A DNA stretch of 64,000 nucleotides from Pseudomonadota bacterium (GTDB taxonomy: Bacteria; Pseudomonadota; Alphaproteobacteria; Rhodobacterales; Rhodobacteraceae), in contig JAIUPC010000008.1 of assembly GCA_020161655.1 (NCBI GenBank), positions 62,001 to 126,000 on the forward strand, read 5' to 3'. Positions 51,426-59,902 of the stretch are shown piece after piece; positions within the stretch are counted from its first letter, which is position 1; the number at the start of each line of letters is the position of its first letter. The position numbers and the translations under genes are program-made. The notes beneath the pieces are model-generated. The model saw nothing but the letters and a program-made list of their open reading frames with translations, was not told where the DNA came from and made no database searches.

Positions 51426-52931
51426 TCAGTCCGCCTCGACGAAAACCTCGTTCCGCTTCTTGCGGATTGAGGGGGCCAGCATCACCCCGAGCACCGCCAC
51501 CGTCAGCAGCAGCAGCGTCAGGCTGATCGGGCGGGTGACGAAGATCGACGGATCGCCCCGGCCGAGGATCATCGCGCGCCGCAGGTTTTCCTCAAGCATC
51601 GGCCCAAGCACGAAACCCAGAAGCAGAGGGGCCGGTTCGCAGCGCAGCTTCAAAAGGACGTAGCCGATAAGGCCAAAGAAGGCGACGGCGAAAAGGTCGA
51701 AGACGTTGGAGTTGACCGAATAGACCCCGATCGAACAGAAGGCCATGATCACCGGGAAAAGTACGTGGTAGGGCACCTTCAGAAGCTTCACCCAAAGCCC
51801 GATCAGCGGCAGGTTCAGCACGATCAGCATCAGGTTGCCGATCCACATGCTGGCGATGATGCCCCAGAAGAGCGCAGGCTGCTCCGACGCGACATTCGGC
51901 CCCGGCACGATGCCCTGGATGATCATTGCGCCGACCATCAGCGCCATCACCGGATTGGCCGGAATGCCCAGCGTCAGCAGCGGAATGAAGCTCGTCTGCG
52001 CGCCGGCGTTGTTGGCGGACTCTGGCCCCGCCACCCCCGCGATGGCGCCCTTGCCGAACTCCTCCGGCGTGTCGGACAGGCGCTTTTCGATGGTATAGGA
52101 CGCGAAGGCTGCAAGGACCGCACCGCCGCCCGGCAGGATGCCGAGGACGGACCCGACCACCGTGCCGCGCACCATCGGGGCCACCATGCGCTTCAGATCC
52201 TCGCGCGACGGGAAGAGGCCGCCAAGTTTGGTGCCAAGGACGGTCCGGTCCTGTTCGCCTTCGAGGTTGCGGAGGATTTCAGCGATGCCGAAGACGCCCA
52301 CGGCAAGGGCCACGAAGCTCAGCCCGTCGGCATATTCGGTGATCCCGAAGGTAAAGCGTGGGGTGCCGGTGTAGATGTCGGTCCCGACGAGGCCGAGGAT
52401 CAGGCCAAGGACAACCATGGCCAGAGCCTTCAGGATCGACCCATGCGCAAGGGCGATGGCCGAAACCAGTCCAAGGACCATCAGGCTGAAATATTCGGCT
52501 GCGCCGAACTTCAGCGCGATGGCGGTCAGCGGCGGGGCGAAGAGCGCCACCAGCAGCGTCGCCACGGTGCCGGCGAAGAACGACCCGAGTGCAGCAACGG
52601 CCAGCGCGGTGCCTGCCTTGCCGCGCCGGGCCATCTGATAGCCGTCGATGGCGGTGACGGCGGAAGAACTTTCGCCCGGCATGTTGATGAGGATCGCGGT
52701 GGTCGAGCCGCCATACTGGGCGCCGTAGTAGATGCCGGCGAGCATGATGAGCGACGAGACCGGCTCAAGCTGGAAGGTGATCGGCAGCAGCATCGCGATG
52801 GTCGCGGTGGCGCCGATCCCCGGCAGGACGCCGATCAGCGTGCCGAGGATGACCCCGACCAGACAGAAGAACAGGTTCTCGGGGGAGCCAGCGGTGGCGA
52901 AGCCGAGCGCGAGGTTGGAAAACAGGTCCAT
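51426..52931 (-). CDS. tctA: Tripartite tricarboxylate transporter large membrane subunit TctA
   Basis: The 501-residue protein has about 11 transmembrane segments and the TctA signatures GVILGTLIGVLPGIGATATIAMLLP, YYGAQYGGSTTAILINMPGESSSAVTAIDGY and GVAGPESANNAGAQTSFIPLLTLGIPANP. It is the permease of a binding-protein-dependent organic-acid importer. It follows tctB by 9 bases and ends the minus-strand cassette dctB-dctD-tctC-tctB-tctA. It converges on the M20 amidase gene with 113 bases between, where I see no clear terminator. Confidence 0.92.
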   Translation of the reverse strand: MDLFSNLALGFATAGSPENLFFCLVGVILGTLIGVLPGIGATATIAMLLPITFQLEPVSSLIMLAGIYYGAQYGGSTTAILINMPGESSSAVTAIDGYQMARRGKAGTALAVAALGSFFAGTVATLLVALFAPPLTAIALKFGAAEYFSLMVLGLVSAIALAHGSILKALAMVVLGLILGLVGTDIYTGTPRFTFGITEYADGLSFVALAVGVFGIAEILRNLEGEQDRTVLGTKLGGLFPSREDLKRMVAPMVRGTVVGSVLGILPGGGAVLAAFASYTIEKRLSDTPEEFGKGAIAGVAGPESANNAGAQTSFIPLLTLGIPANPVMALMVGAMIIQGIVPGPNVASEQPALFWGIIASMWIGNLMLIVLNLPLIGLWVKLLKVPYHVLFPVIMAFCSIGVYSVNSNVFDLFAVAFFGLIGYVLLKLRCEPAPLLLGFVLGPMLEENLRRAMILGRGDPSIFVTRPISLTLLLLTVAVLGVMLAPSIRKKRNEVFVEAD

Positions 52932-52940
52932 GCGGATGCC

Positions 52941-53405
52941 TCAGAAATCGAGCCAGGGGCCGAAGCGCCGGAACGGCAGGCCAAGGCCATAGGAAAAGAC
53001 CAGCGTCGCAAAGACCGTGACCCCGGCCGCCAGCGCGATTGCCCAGGGCAGCCGCATCTTGAACGAGGCCAGCGCCGCCACAAGCGTGGTCAGGAAAATC
53101 GCCGGCACGAAGCCGAGGCCCCGGACTGTGAGGCCAAAGAAGATCGGTGCGGGCAGGATGAAGAGCATCCCGCGCCAGGCAAGGGTGCCGACCCCTTCGC
53201 CACCCCGGTCGTGGATGGCGCTGGCGACGATCAGCCCGCCCAGAAGCAGCAGGAGGCCCGACAAGACGAGGGGAAAGTAGCCCGGCCCCATCCGGAAGGT
53301 GGTCCCGATCTCAAGCCCCAGTGACTGGATGCCGAAGATGAGGCCGAACAGGATGAACACAAGGCCCGCAAGGGCATCGGTCCAGTCGACGCTTAGGTTC
53401 TTCAT
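52941..53405 (-). CDS. tctB: Tripartite tricarboxylate transporter small membrane subunit TctB
   Basis: The 154-residue protein has four transmembrane segments (ALAGLVFILFGLIFGIQSL, GYFPLVLSGLLLLLGGLIVAS, GMLFILPAPIFFGLTV, FVPAIFLTTLVAALASF and a C-terminal one), typical of TctB. RMGPGYFPLVL is a conserved family motif. It partners TctA in the membrane. A GC-rich hairpin lies between it and tctC upstream. Confidence 0.87.
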   Translation of the reverse strand: MKNLSVDWTDALAGLVFILFGLIFGIQSLGLEIGTTFRMGPGYFPLVLSGLLLLLGGLIVASAIHDRGGEGVGTLAWRGMLFILPAPIFFGLTVRGLGFVPAIFLTTLVAALASFKMRLPWAIALAAGVTVFATLVFSYGLGLPFRRFGPWLDF

Positions 53406-53436
53406 GGAAATGGCGCCTCCCCTCGCCTGAGAAATC

Positions 53437-53461
53437 GGGGGGCACAGAACCTGCGCCCCCC
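53437..53461 (-). terminator. GC-rich hairpin between tctC and tctB
   Basis: The stem GGGGGG-CACAG (53437-53447) pairs with CTGCG-CCCCCC (53451-53461) with one G-T pair and a 3-base loop. It is followed on the minus strand by GATTTCTC. Such a partial terminator or 3'-end stabiliser after the binding-protein gene would keep TctC more abundant than TctBA. Confidence 0.55.
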
Positions 53462-53469
53462 GTCCGCGA

Positions 53470-54447
53470 TCAGTCGGCGTAAACGCCTGCGGTCTCGATC
53501 ACCGGCTTCCAGCGCGCGATCTCGGCCTCGAGCTTGGCCTTCAGCGCGGCAGGGGTCGCGTCGGATGCCGGCGACGGCGCGGTGCCGAGTTCGGCCAGCT
53601 TGGCGGCGATCGCCGGGTCGGCCAGCGCGGATTGCAGCGAGGCCGACAGGCGCTCGACTACCTCGGGCGGGGTGCCTTTCGGGGCGTAGAGGCCGTGCCA
53701 GATCGACACTTCCAGGCCGGGCTGACCGCCTTCGGCGACCGTCGGCAGGTCGGGGAAGATGTCCAGACGCGTGGGCGAGGTCACGGCATAGGCCTTGATC
53801 GTGCCACCCTTGATCTGTTCGGTGGTGTTCGTGGTCTGGTCGCACATGATGTCGATCTGGCCGCCCAGAAGCTCGGTCATGGCCGGGCCGGTGCCCTTGT
53901 AGGGGACGGTCACGATGGGCGCGTCGATCGCCTGCATGAAGAGCATGCCGCAAAGATGCGAGGCTGCGCCGATCCCGGCATTGGCCATGGTGATCGTGTC
54001 GGCGTTTTCCTTCACATAGGTGATGAACGACGCGAAGTCTGCCGGTTCGAAATCCTTGCGCGCGACGATGGTCATCGGAACTTCGGTCACAAGGCCGACA
54101 TATTCGAAGGCATCGGTCGGATTGTAGGCAAGATTGCGATAGAGCGTGGCGCTGGTCGCCATGCCGATGTGATGGAGAAGGATGGTGTAGCCGTCCGCCT
54201 CGGCCGAGGCGACATTGCCCGCGCCGAGGGTTCCGCCGGCGCCGCCGACGTTCTCGACGATGATCTGCTGGCCGAGGTCGGCCGACATGCGTTCGGCGAT
54301 AAGGCGGCCCACGGTGTCGGTCGGACCGCCGGCCGAGAACGGGACCACCATGGTGATCTGGCGCTCGGGATAGGTTTGGGCGAAGGCGGCGGATGCGGTC
54401 AGGACCGCACCGGCGGCGAAGCCGGCGAGTTTCGATGTAAGTGACAT
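53470..54447 (-). CDS. tctC: Tripartite tricarboxylate transporter substrate-binding protein TctC
   Basis: The 325-residue periplasmic protein has a signal peptide of about 23 residues (SKLAGFAAGAVLTASAAFA, then QTYPER). The mature part has ITMVVPFSAGGPTDTVGRL, VENVGGAGGTLGAG, GTGPAMTELLGGQIDIMCD and DLPTVAEGGQPGLEV, all typical of the Bug/TctC family. GGGAGGA lies just before the ATG at 54447; the longer in-frame reading would destroy the signal peptide. The ligand is probably a carboxylate, perhaps one made or used by the nearby amidohydrolases. Confidence 0.9.
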   Translation of the reverse strand: MSLTSKLAGFAAGAVLTASAAFAQTYPERQITMVVPFSAGGPTDTVGRLIAERMSADLGQQIIVENVGGAGGTLGAGNVASAEADGYTILLHHIGMATSATLYRNLAYNPTDAFEYVGLVTEVPMTIVARKDFEPADFASFITYVKENADTITMANAGIGAASHLCGMLFMQAIDAPIVTVPYKGTGPAMTELLGGQIDIMCDQTTNTTEQIKGGTIKAYAVTSPTRLDIFPDLPTVAEGGQPGLEVSIWHGLYAPKGTPPEVVERLSASLQSALADPAIAAKLAELGTAPSPASDATPAALKAKLEAEIARWKPVIETAGVYAD

Positions 54448-54587
54448 GGTGTCCTCCCAGACGTGGCGTGTCATGCCCCGCGCGGCATCCTCCTCCGCAC
54501 GGTTGGGGCGAAGCGTCGCGATTTCGGCGTCCTTGGCAAAGGAAACCCTGAGGTCTGGCGCAGGTTTTGAACGCTGGTCCGGGGCAC

Positions 54588-54639
54588 TTGGGTGGAAAGT
54601 GACCCAACCGGCCCGCAGACGTGGGTGGATTTCCACCCA
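54588..54639. promoter_or_regulatory. Paired palindromic activator sites upstream of tctC
   Basis: TGGGTGGATTTCCACCCA (54622-54639) is a perfect palindrome (8-base arms, 2-base centre). TTGGGTGGAAAGTGACCCAA (54588-54607) is an imperfect copy. They lie 140-190 bases before tctC and just downstream of the DctD-like gene, the place expected for NtrC-type upstream activating sites, and resemble DctD sites in having a GGAAATCC-type centre. Confidence 0.68.
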
Positions 54640-54651
54640 TCGGCGCGGCTG

Positions 54652-55995
54652 TCAGCCCTCGCCCTCGTCACCGTCGACGATCAGGTGGCGGTCCAGCCCG
54701 TGCTTCTGCATCTTCTCGTAAAGCGTCTTGCGGCTGATCCCGAGTGATTCATAGACCTTGCGCAGATGGCCGCGATGGGCGGCGATGGTCCCGGCGATCA
54801 CGCTGCGTTCGAAGCCCGCGACACGGTCGGCCAGCCGCGGCGTAGCGGGGCCACCACCTTCCATCCAGTCCAGACCCAGCACGAACCTGTCGGCCGCATT
54901 GCGCAGTTCGCGCACGTTGCCGGGCCAGTCGCGGGCCGAAAGATCGGCAAGAAGCTCAGGCGCCGGCAGCCGGTCCTCGACGCCGTGACGCGCCGCCGCC
55001 TCGCGGGTCAGTTGCAGGAAGAGAAGCGGGACATCCTCGCGCCGGGCCGAGAGCGGCGGCACCCGCACGGTGGCCACCGCGAGGCGGTAGAGCAGGTCTT
55101 GCCGGAATGTTCCCGCCGCCACCGCCTGCGCAAGGTCGGCCTTGGACGTCGCCAGGAACCGTACATCCAGCGTGATCGGTTCGTTCGAGCCGAGCCGGGT
55201 GATGACCCGGTCCTGCAGCACCCGCAGAAGCCGCGCCTGCAACTCCAGCGGCATCGAGCCGATCTCGTCCAGAAGGATGGTGCCGCCCCGCGCATGCTCG
55301 AACCGGCCATAGCGCGGGCGCATCGCGCCGGGAAAGGCCCCGGCCTCATGCCCGAATAGTTCGCTTTCGATCTGCTGTGCCGGCAGGGCGGCGCAGTTGA
55401 TGGCGATGAAGGGCCGGCCCGAGCGCATCGACAGGTCGTGCATCGCCTGCGCGACCACCTCCTTGCCGGCACCCGTGGGTCCGGTGATGAGCGCATCGGC
55501 CTCGGACGGCCCGAGAGTGCGGACCAGACGGCGCAGGTCGATCACCGCAGCACTCCGGCCCGGCAGCCGCGCTTCGAGATCGTCACGCTGTCCAGCGGCG
55601 GCGCGCAGGCGGCGGTTCTCGATGACCAGCCCGCGAAGATCGAGGGCGCGGCGCAGTACGGCGGCAAGGGCCTGCGTGCTGAACGGCTTTTCAATGAAGT
55701 CATAGGCCCCGCGCCGCATCGCCTCGACCGCGAGGGTGACCTCGGCATGGCCCGTGATAAGGATCACCGGCAGTTCCCGGTCGGACTCGGTGAGCCGTTC
55801 CAGAACGCTCATCCCGTCCATCCCCGGCATGCGGATGTCCGAGATCACGGCGCCATTGAAGGCGGGGCCGATAAATCCCAGGGCCTGTTCGGCACTTGGA
55901 AATGCCTGAACAGTAAAGCCTGCCAGATCCAGCGCCTGTTCGGTCGAACGGCGCATCGCCTCGTCATCGTCGATCAGGAGGATGGTCTGCTTCAT
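54652..55995 (-). CDS. DctD-like sigma-54-dependent response regulator
   Basis: The 447-residue NtrC-type protein has a receiver domain (LIDDDEAMRRS, phosphoacceptor Asp53 in ISDIRMPGMDG), an AAA+ domain (GPTGAGKEVVAQAM as Walker A; GGTILLDEIGSM as Walker B) and a Fis-type HTH (LRKVYESLGISRKTLYEKMQ). The sigma-54 contact loop GAFTGA reads GAFPGA here. Its ATG overlaps the sensor gene stop (ATGA). It should activate tctCBA through the paired sites at 54588-54639. I did not find a clean -24/-12 promoter before tctC. Confidence 0.88.
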   Translation of the reverse strand: MKQTILLIDDDEAMRRSTEQALDLAGFTVQAFPSAEQALGFIGPAFNGAVISDIRMPGMDGMSVLERLTESDRELPVILITGHAEVTLAVEAMRRGAYDFIEKPFSTQALAAVLRRALDLRGLVIENRRLRAAAGQRDDLEARLPGRSAAVIDLRRLVRTLGPSEADALITGPTGAGKEVVAQAMHDLSMRSGRPFIAINCAALPAQQIESELFGHEAGAFPGAMRPRYGRFEHARGGTILLDEIGSMPLELQARLLRVLQDRVITRLGSNEPITLDVRFLATSKADLAQAVAAGTFRQDLLYRLAVATVRVPPLSARREDVPLLFLQLTREAAARHGVEDRLPAPELLADLSARDWPGNVRELRNAADRFVLGLDWMEGGGPATPRLADRVAGFERSVIAGTIAAHRGHLRKVYESLGISRKTLYEKMQKHGLDRHLIVDGDEGEG

Positions 55996-57782
55996 TCTGC
56001 CGCCAGCGCCTTCGGCCCTGCCCGGCGGAGGACAAGCGTGAAGACTGCGCCACCTTCGGGATGGTTGGCAACGCGCAGGTCGCCTTCGAAGTCCTTCATG
56101 ATGTTGTAGCTGATCGACAGGCCGAGACCGAGGCCGGACCCGACCTGTTTCGTCGTGAAGAACGGGTCGAAGATCCGGTCGGCGATGGCAGGGGCGACGC
56201 CGGGGCCGCGATCACGAACGGTCAGGTGCACCTCGTCCCCCAAGGGGCGGGCGGCAAGGGCGATGCGGCGGTCCGTGGTGCCTTCGACGGCGTCGGCGGC
56301 GTTTGACAGGACATTGACAAGCACCTGTTGCAATCGGACCGGGCCGCCCTGCACCATCGGGAGGTCTGCGGCGAGGTCGGTCTCGACCGTAGCACCGGCA
56401 GAATCGAGGCGCGCCTGTGCAACGGCGAGCGCATCGGTCAGGACCGCGTTCAGGTCCACGGTCTTCAGAGGCTCGTTCGGCTTGCGCGCGACGTTGCGCA
56501 GATGTCGGGCGATGGCGGCCATGCGGTCGATCAGCGCGAGGATCTGGCCGATGTTTTCCTTGGCGCGCGGCAGGTCGGCGCGGTCGATCAGCAACCCCGC
56601 GCTGTCGGCATAGTTGCGGGCGGCAGCGAGTGGCTGGTTGATTTCGTGGCTGAGCGCCGCCGACATCCGGCCAAGGGCGGCAAGCTTGCCCGCCTGCACG
56701 AGGTCGGCCTGTGTCCGATGGAGGTCGTCATTGGCGCGGGTCAGGTCAGCCGTGCGCTCGGCAACCTGCCGTTCCAGATCGGCCCGTGCGGCGGCCTGGA
56801 TCGCCAGCCGTTCGGCCAGCCGGGCGCGGCGCTGAAGGAAGAGCCAGGAAAGGAGGAGCGCCACGAGAAGGAGAAGCGCGAACGCGAGAACCGCAAGCCG
56901 CGCCGGCGCCTTCAGCGGGGCGGTGTCGAGCAGCACCCGGACCGTCCAGCCCGCCTGTGGCATAACGCGCTCCGTGGCGACGTACTCGCGGTCCTCGCCG
57001 GTCCCGTCAGCAAGCCGCAGGAGGTGCGCCGGGCCGGTTTCGATGCTTTGCACCTCAAGCGCAGTCAGCGCCTGGTCGGCATAGCGCCGCGATGCGGTGA
57101 TCCGTGCCAACTGGTCGCGGCCGAGGGGCAGAAGCCCTTGGTAGAGCCAGCCGGGATCGGTCGACATGAAGACGATGCCCTCTGGGTCGGTCACGAGGAT
57201 CTGGTACTCACGCGCAGCCCAGGACGCCTCGATCTCGTCGACACCGATCTTGAGCGCGAGGACCCCGAGGATCTGCCCCGCGTCATCGCGCACCGGCGAG
57301 GCGAAATAGTATCCGCGGACGCCGGATGTCGTGCCAAGCGCGTAGAAATGGCCGGACTTTCCCTCCCGCGCTGCGGTGAAGTAGGGACGGTAGGAGAAGT
57401 TCTGGCCAATGAAGCTGTCCTTTCGCGCGTAGTTAGACGCCGCGAGGGTCGTGCCGGAAAGGTCGATCAGGTAGAGGTCGGAAGACTCGATCAGCGCATT
57501 CGTCTCATCGAGCCACTGGTTCAGGGCGGCGATCCGGGCCGGGTCTTGCGGTGTCTCCAGCGCATCGCGGATGTTCTGGTTTCGCGCCAGAAGCGCCGGA
57601 AGTGCCTCGAAGCGGCGCAGATGGCCTTCAAGGCTGTTGACGGTCTGGCGCAGTGTCGTCTCGGCGCGATCATGGCCTTCGGCCAGCGCATTTCTGCTGG
57701 CGATCCGCTCGACCCCAAGGACAAGCAGAACCACGCCCGCGGCAAAGGCGCCCCACCACAGGGATTTAAACCAGCCCAACAT
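55992..57782 (-). CDS. DctB-like membrane sensor histidine kinase
   Basis: The 596-residue protein has an N-terminal transmembrane segment (FAAGVVLLVLGVERIA), a periplasmic double-PAS (dCache) sensor region to about residue 280 (SYRPYFTAAREGKSGHFYALG), a second membrane segment (LAVLAFALLLLVALLLSWLF), a coiled-coil, and a kinase core with the H box LSHEINQPLAAARNYADSA, the N box VLVNVLSNAADAVEG and DRGPGVAPAI. It would sense an outside carboxylate and phosphorylate the DctD-like regulator. ATG at 57782 is preferred to a GTG at 57824. Confidence 0.88.
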   Translation of the reverse strand: MLGWFKSLWWGAFAAGVVLLVLGVERIASRNALAEGHDRAETTLRQTVNSLEGHLRRFEALPALLARNQNIRDALETPQDPARIAALNQWLDETNALIESSDLYLIDLSGTTLAASNYARKDSFIGQNFSYRPYFTAAREGKSGHFYALGTTSGVRGYYFASPVRDDAGQILGVLALKIGVDEIEASWAAREYQILVTDPEGIVFMSTDPGWLYQGLLPLGRDQLARITASRRYADQALTALEVQSIETGPAHLLRLADGTGEDREYVATERVMPQAGWTVRVLLDTAPLKAPARLAVLAFALLLLVALLLSWLFLQRRARLAERLAIQAAARADLERQVAERTADLTRANDDLHRTQADLVQAGKLAALGRMSAALSHEINQPLAAARNYADSAGLLIDRADLPRAKENIGQILALIDRMAAIARHLRNVARKPNEPLKTVDLNAVLTDALAVAQARLDSAGATVETDLAADLPMVQGGPVRLQQVLVNVLSNAADAVEGTTDRRIALAARPLGDEVHLTVRDRGPGVAPAIADRIFDPFFTTKQVGSGLGLGLSISYNIMKDFEGDLRVANHPEGGAVFTLVLRRAGPKALAAE

Positions 57783-57887
57783 GATGAACCCGCAGCTCTG
57801 TCGATCCCTGAGAGGCAATATCACGTCGACGGCAGCGGCGGGAGAAGGAAACCGCTTTGCACGCGACTGCGCCGGTGCTGTTGACGA

Positions 57888-58690
57888 TCAGGGCCGCACG
57901 ATCGCCTTGATGAGGTCCTCGCGGTCGGCGGCCAGCGCGGCAAAGCGGGCCGGGAGGTCGGCGAGGGACATCTCCGCCGAGAGGAGCGCTGAGGTGTTGT
58001 TGTGGCCGGCGCGGATCGCTGCCATCACCCGTCCGAAAGGTCGCCCGTCAGCACGGTCCGCGCATCCTTGTACAGCCGGTCGAAGCCGAACTTCTCCCGC
58101 GCCATCTCAAGCCGTCGCGCGCTGAGGTCGAGAAGGTGAACCTCGGCGCCCTCAAGCCGCGCGAAGATCGCGGTGCCAAGGCCGATCGGCCCGGCGTCGA
58201 TGACAGGCACGCGGTCGCCGGGCCTGATGCCGGACCGGGCGACGGCATGGGCGCCGATAGCCAGAAACTCGACCATCGCCGCCTGGATCTCGCTTAAGCC
58301 ATCGGCGGGATAGACATTGCCGACGGGCACCTCCACGCGGGCGCAAAGGCCGCCATCGCGGTGAACGCCAAGGACGCCGATCGCCGCGCAGCAGTTCGGC
58401 TTGCCGCGCTTGCAGGCCCGGCAGTTGCCGCAGGCGATGTAGGGATTGATGACGACGAGCGTTCCCGCTTGCAGCCCGCCCGCCGCATCGACGAGCCGGC
58501 CGGAAAGCTCATGCCCGATGACGCGCGGATACTCGAGGAAAGGGTGCTTGCCTGCGAAGATGTGGTAATCGGTGCCACAGATGCCGACGGCCGAGATATC
58601 GACCAGCGCCCAGCCATCGGGCGCGGTCTGGGGGGCCGTGACCTCGCGAAGCTCGAACCGGCCCGGTTCGACACAGGTGTCGGCGATCAT
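57888..58690 (-). pseudogene. Zinc alcohol dehydrogenase gene with an internal deletion
   Basis: The N-terminal 221 residues are a medium-chain zinc dehydrogenase of the sorbitol/galactonate type: GICGTDYH (catalytic Cys), VIGHELSG, the structural-zinc run CGNCRACKRGKPNCC and the NAD loop DAGPIGLG. After KDARTVLTGDLSDG the frame stops at 58025. The normal C-terminus (FGRVMAAIRAGHNNT to DLIKAIVRP) is present in another frame, ending at a TGA at 57888-57890. Roughly 75-80 residues between, which complete the NAD domain, are missing. It diverges from the GntR gene and was probably under its control. An ATG at 58708 is an alternative start. Confidence 0.8.
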
Positions 58691-58900
58691 CGCTCCGGTC
58701 TTTCGCATACTGGCGTCATGCTGTCGTCCGTTGTCAGGTTGTACGCCGAAAGACGGGGTGGCGGTGGTGGACCGCCACCCCTGAACATCCCGGGAGGGGG
58801 CGTTCTTGGCTTCCGGTCTGGCGATGTTGTCCTTGGTCACGTTTACAACACCGGTATCAGTTGGCGGAAGCCATGGCAGTTCTTTCATCGGCGCACTATT

Positions 58901-58963
58901 ATTAAGTACATTAATGAGTCTACCGCCTTGCGTTATCAAATGTTTTTAATCATTATGGACATT
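58901..58963. promoter_or_regulatory. AT-rich control region before the GntR gene
   Basis: In a GC-rich window this stretch is strongly AT-rich. It holds ATTAA-GTACA-TTAAT (58901-58915), an inverted repeat, and TTAATCATTATGGACATT (58946-58963), which matches the element at 61138-61155 at 14 of 18 positions. It is probably the GntR operator and the divergent promoters. Confidence 0.55.
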
Positions 58964-58999
58964 AGTCGCCGCATGGTAGGTTGGAACAACGGAGGAGCC

Positions 59000-59902
59000 A
59001 TGGCCAGGACCGACGAGAGATTTCGCGAAGCTTTCAATGCCTTGCTGGACTATTGCTGCACCCTTTCGCCGGGTGATCAATTGCCCGCCGAACATCCTTT
59101 GGCCGAACATCTCGATGTCAGCCGCACCGTCGTCCGCGCCGCACTCGACCGGCTTCAGGCAGAGGGGCTGATCCACTGGGACGGGCGCGACAAGACGCTG
59201 CTGCGCCATCCCGTGCCCGCTGACCGGCTGGTGATCGAGGCGGGGCCGGTTTCGGCCGAAGAGCTGGAACGCCAGTTTCTCGACTGGGTGCTGCGCTTCG
59301 ACGTGCCGCCGGGAACCCCGCTGAACGTCACCGAGCTTGCCCGCAAGTTCCGCGTGCCGGCTTACGGGTTGCAGGAATTCCTCGCCTCGCTCAGCCGCTT
59401 CGGGCTGGTGCGGCGGCGGCCGAAGGGCGGGTGGGAGCTTGTGGGCTTCACCTGCGACTTCGCCGTCGAACTTTTCGATTTCCGCATGACGCTTGAGCTG
59501 AACGCCGTCTCGCATCTGGTGGCGCTGCCCGCCGATCACGCCATCTGGCCGCGCCTTGCCGGCCTTGAGGCGGAACACCACCGGCTGGCCGATGAGCTTG
59601 ACGCCCGCTTCCACGACTTCTCGCCCCTCGACGAACGCTTCCACGCGGCCATCGGCGGCGTCGTGCAGAACCGCTTCGTGGATGAGTTCCAGAAGGTGAT
59701 CGCGCTGGTGTTCCACTACCACTTTCAGTGGGACAAGACGGAAGAGCGGAAACGGAACGGGGCCGCCATCGGCGAGCATCTGCGCCTGATCGATGCACTG
59801 AAGCGCCGGGATCAGGGCGATGCCCTGATCGCGGCACGCGATCACCTGCGGACATCGAAACAGACGCTCCTGTCATCCTTGCGCAGCAACGCGCTGGCCT
59901 AG
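59000..59902 (+). CDS. GntR-family transcriptional regulator
   Basis: The 300-residue protein begins with a winged HTH of GntR type (SPGDQLPAEHPLAEHLDVSRTVVRAALDRLQAEGLI, residues 23-58), then a second HTH-like segment (LNVTELARKFRVPAYGLQEFLASL) and an FCD-like effector domain (FDFRMTLELNAVSHL; FHAAIGGVVQNRFVDEF with conserved His). The ATG at 59000 follows GGAGG directly. It lies between the broken dehydrogenase and the broken reductase and probably controls this sugar-acid module. The 300 bases upstream encode nothing on this strand. Confidence 0.83.
   Translation: MARTDERFREAFNALLDYCCTLSPGDQLPAEHPLAEHLDVSRTVVRAALDRLQAEGLIHWDGRDKTLLRHPVPADRLVIEAGPVSAEELERQFLDWVLRFDVPPGTPLNVTELARKFRVPAYGLQEFLASLSRFGLVRRRPKGGWELVGFTCDFAVELFDFRMTLELNAVSHLVALPADHAIWPRLAGLEAEHHRLADELDARFHDFSPLDERFHAAIGGVVQNRFVDEFQKVIALVFHYHFQWDKTEERKRNGAAIGEHLRLIDALKRRDQGDALIAARDHLRTSKQTLLSSLRSNALA

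Noticed and set aside
54448..54651. A sigma-54 promoter before tctC
   Set aside because: The best candidate (CAGGGTTTCCTTTGCC on the minus strand) has GG and GC nine rather than ten bases apart, so I do not list it as a feature.
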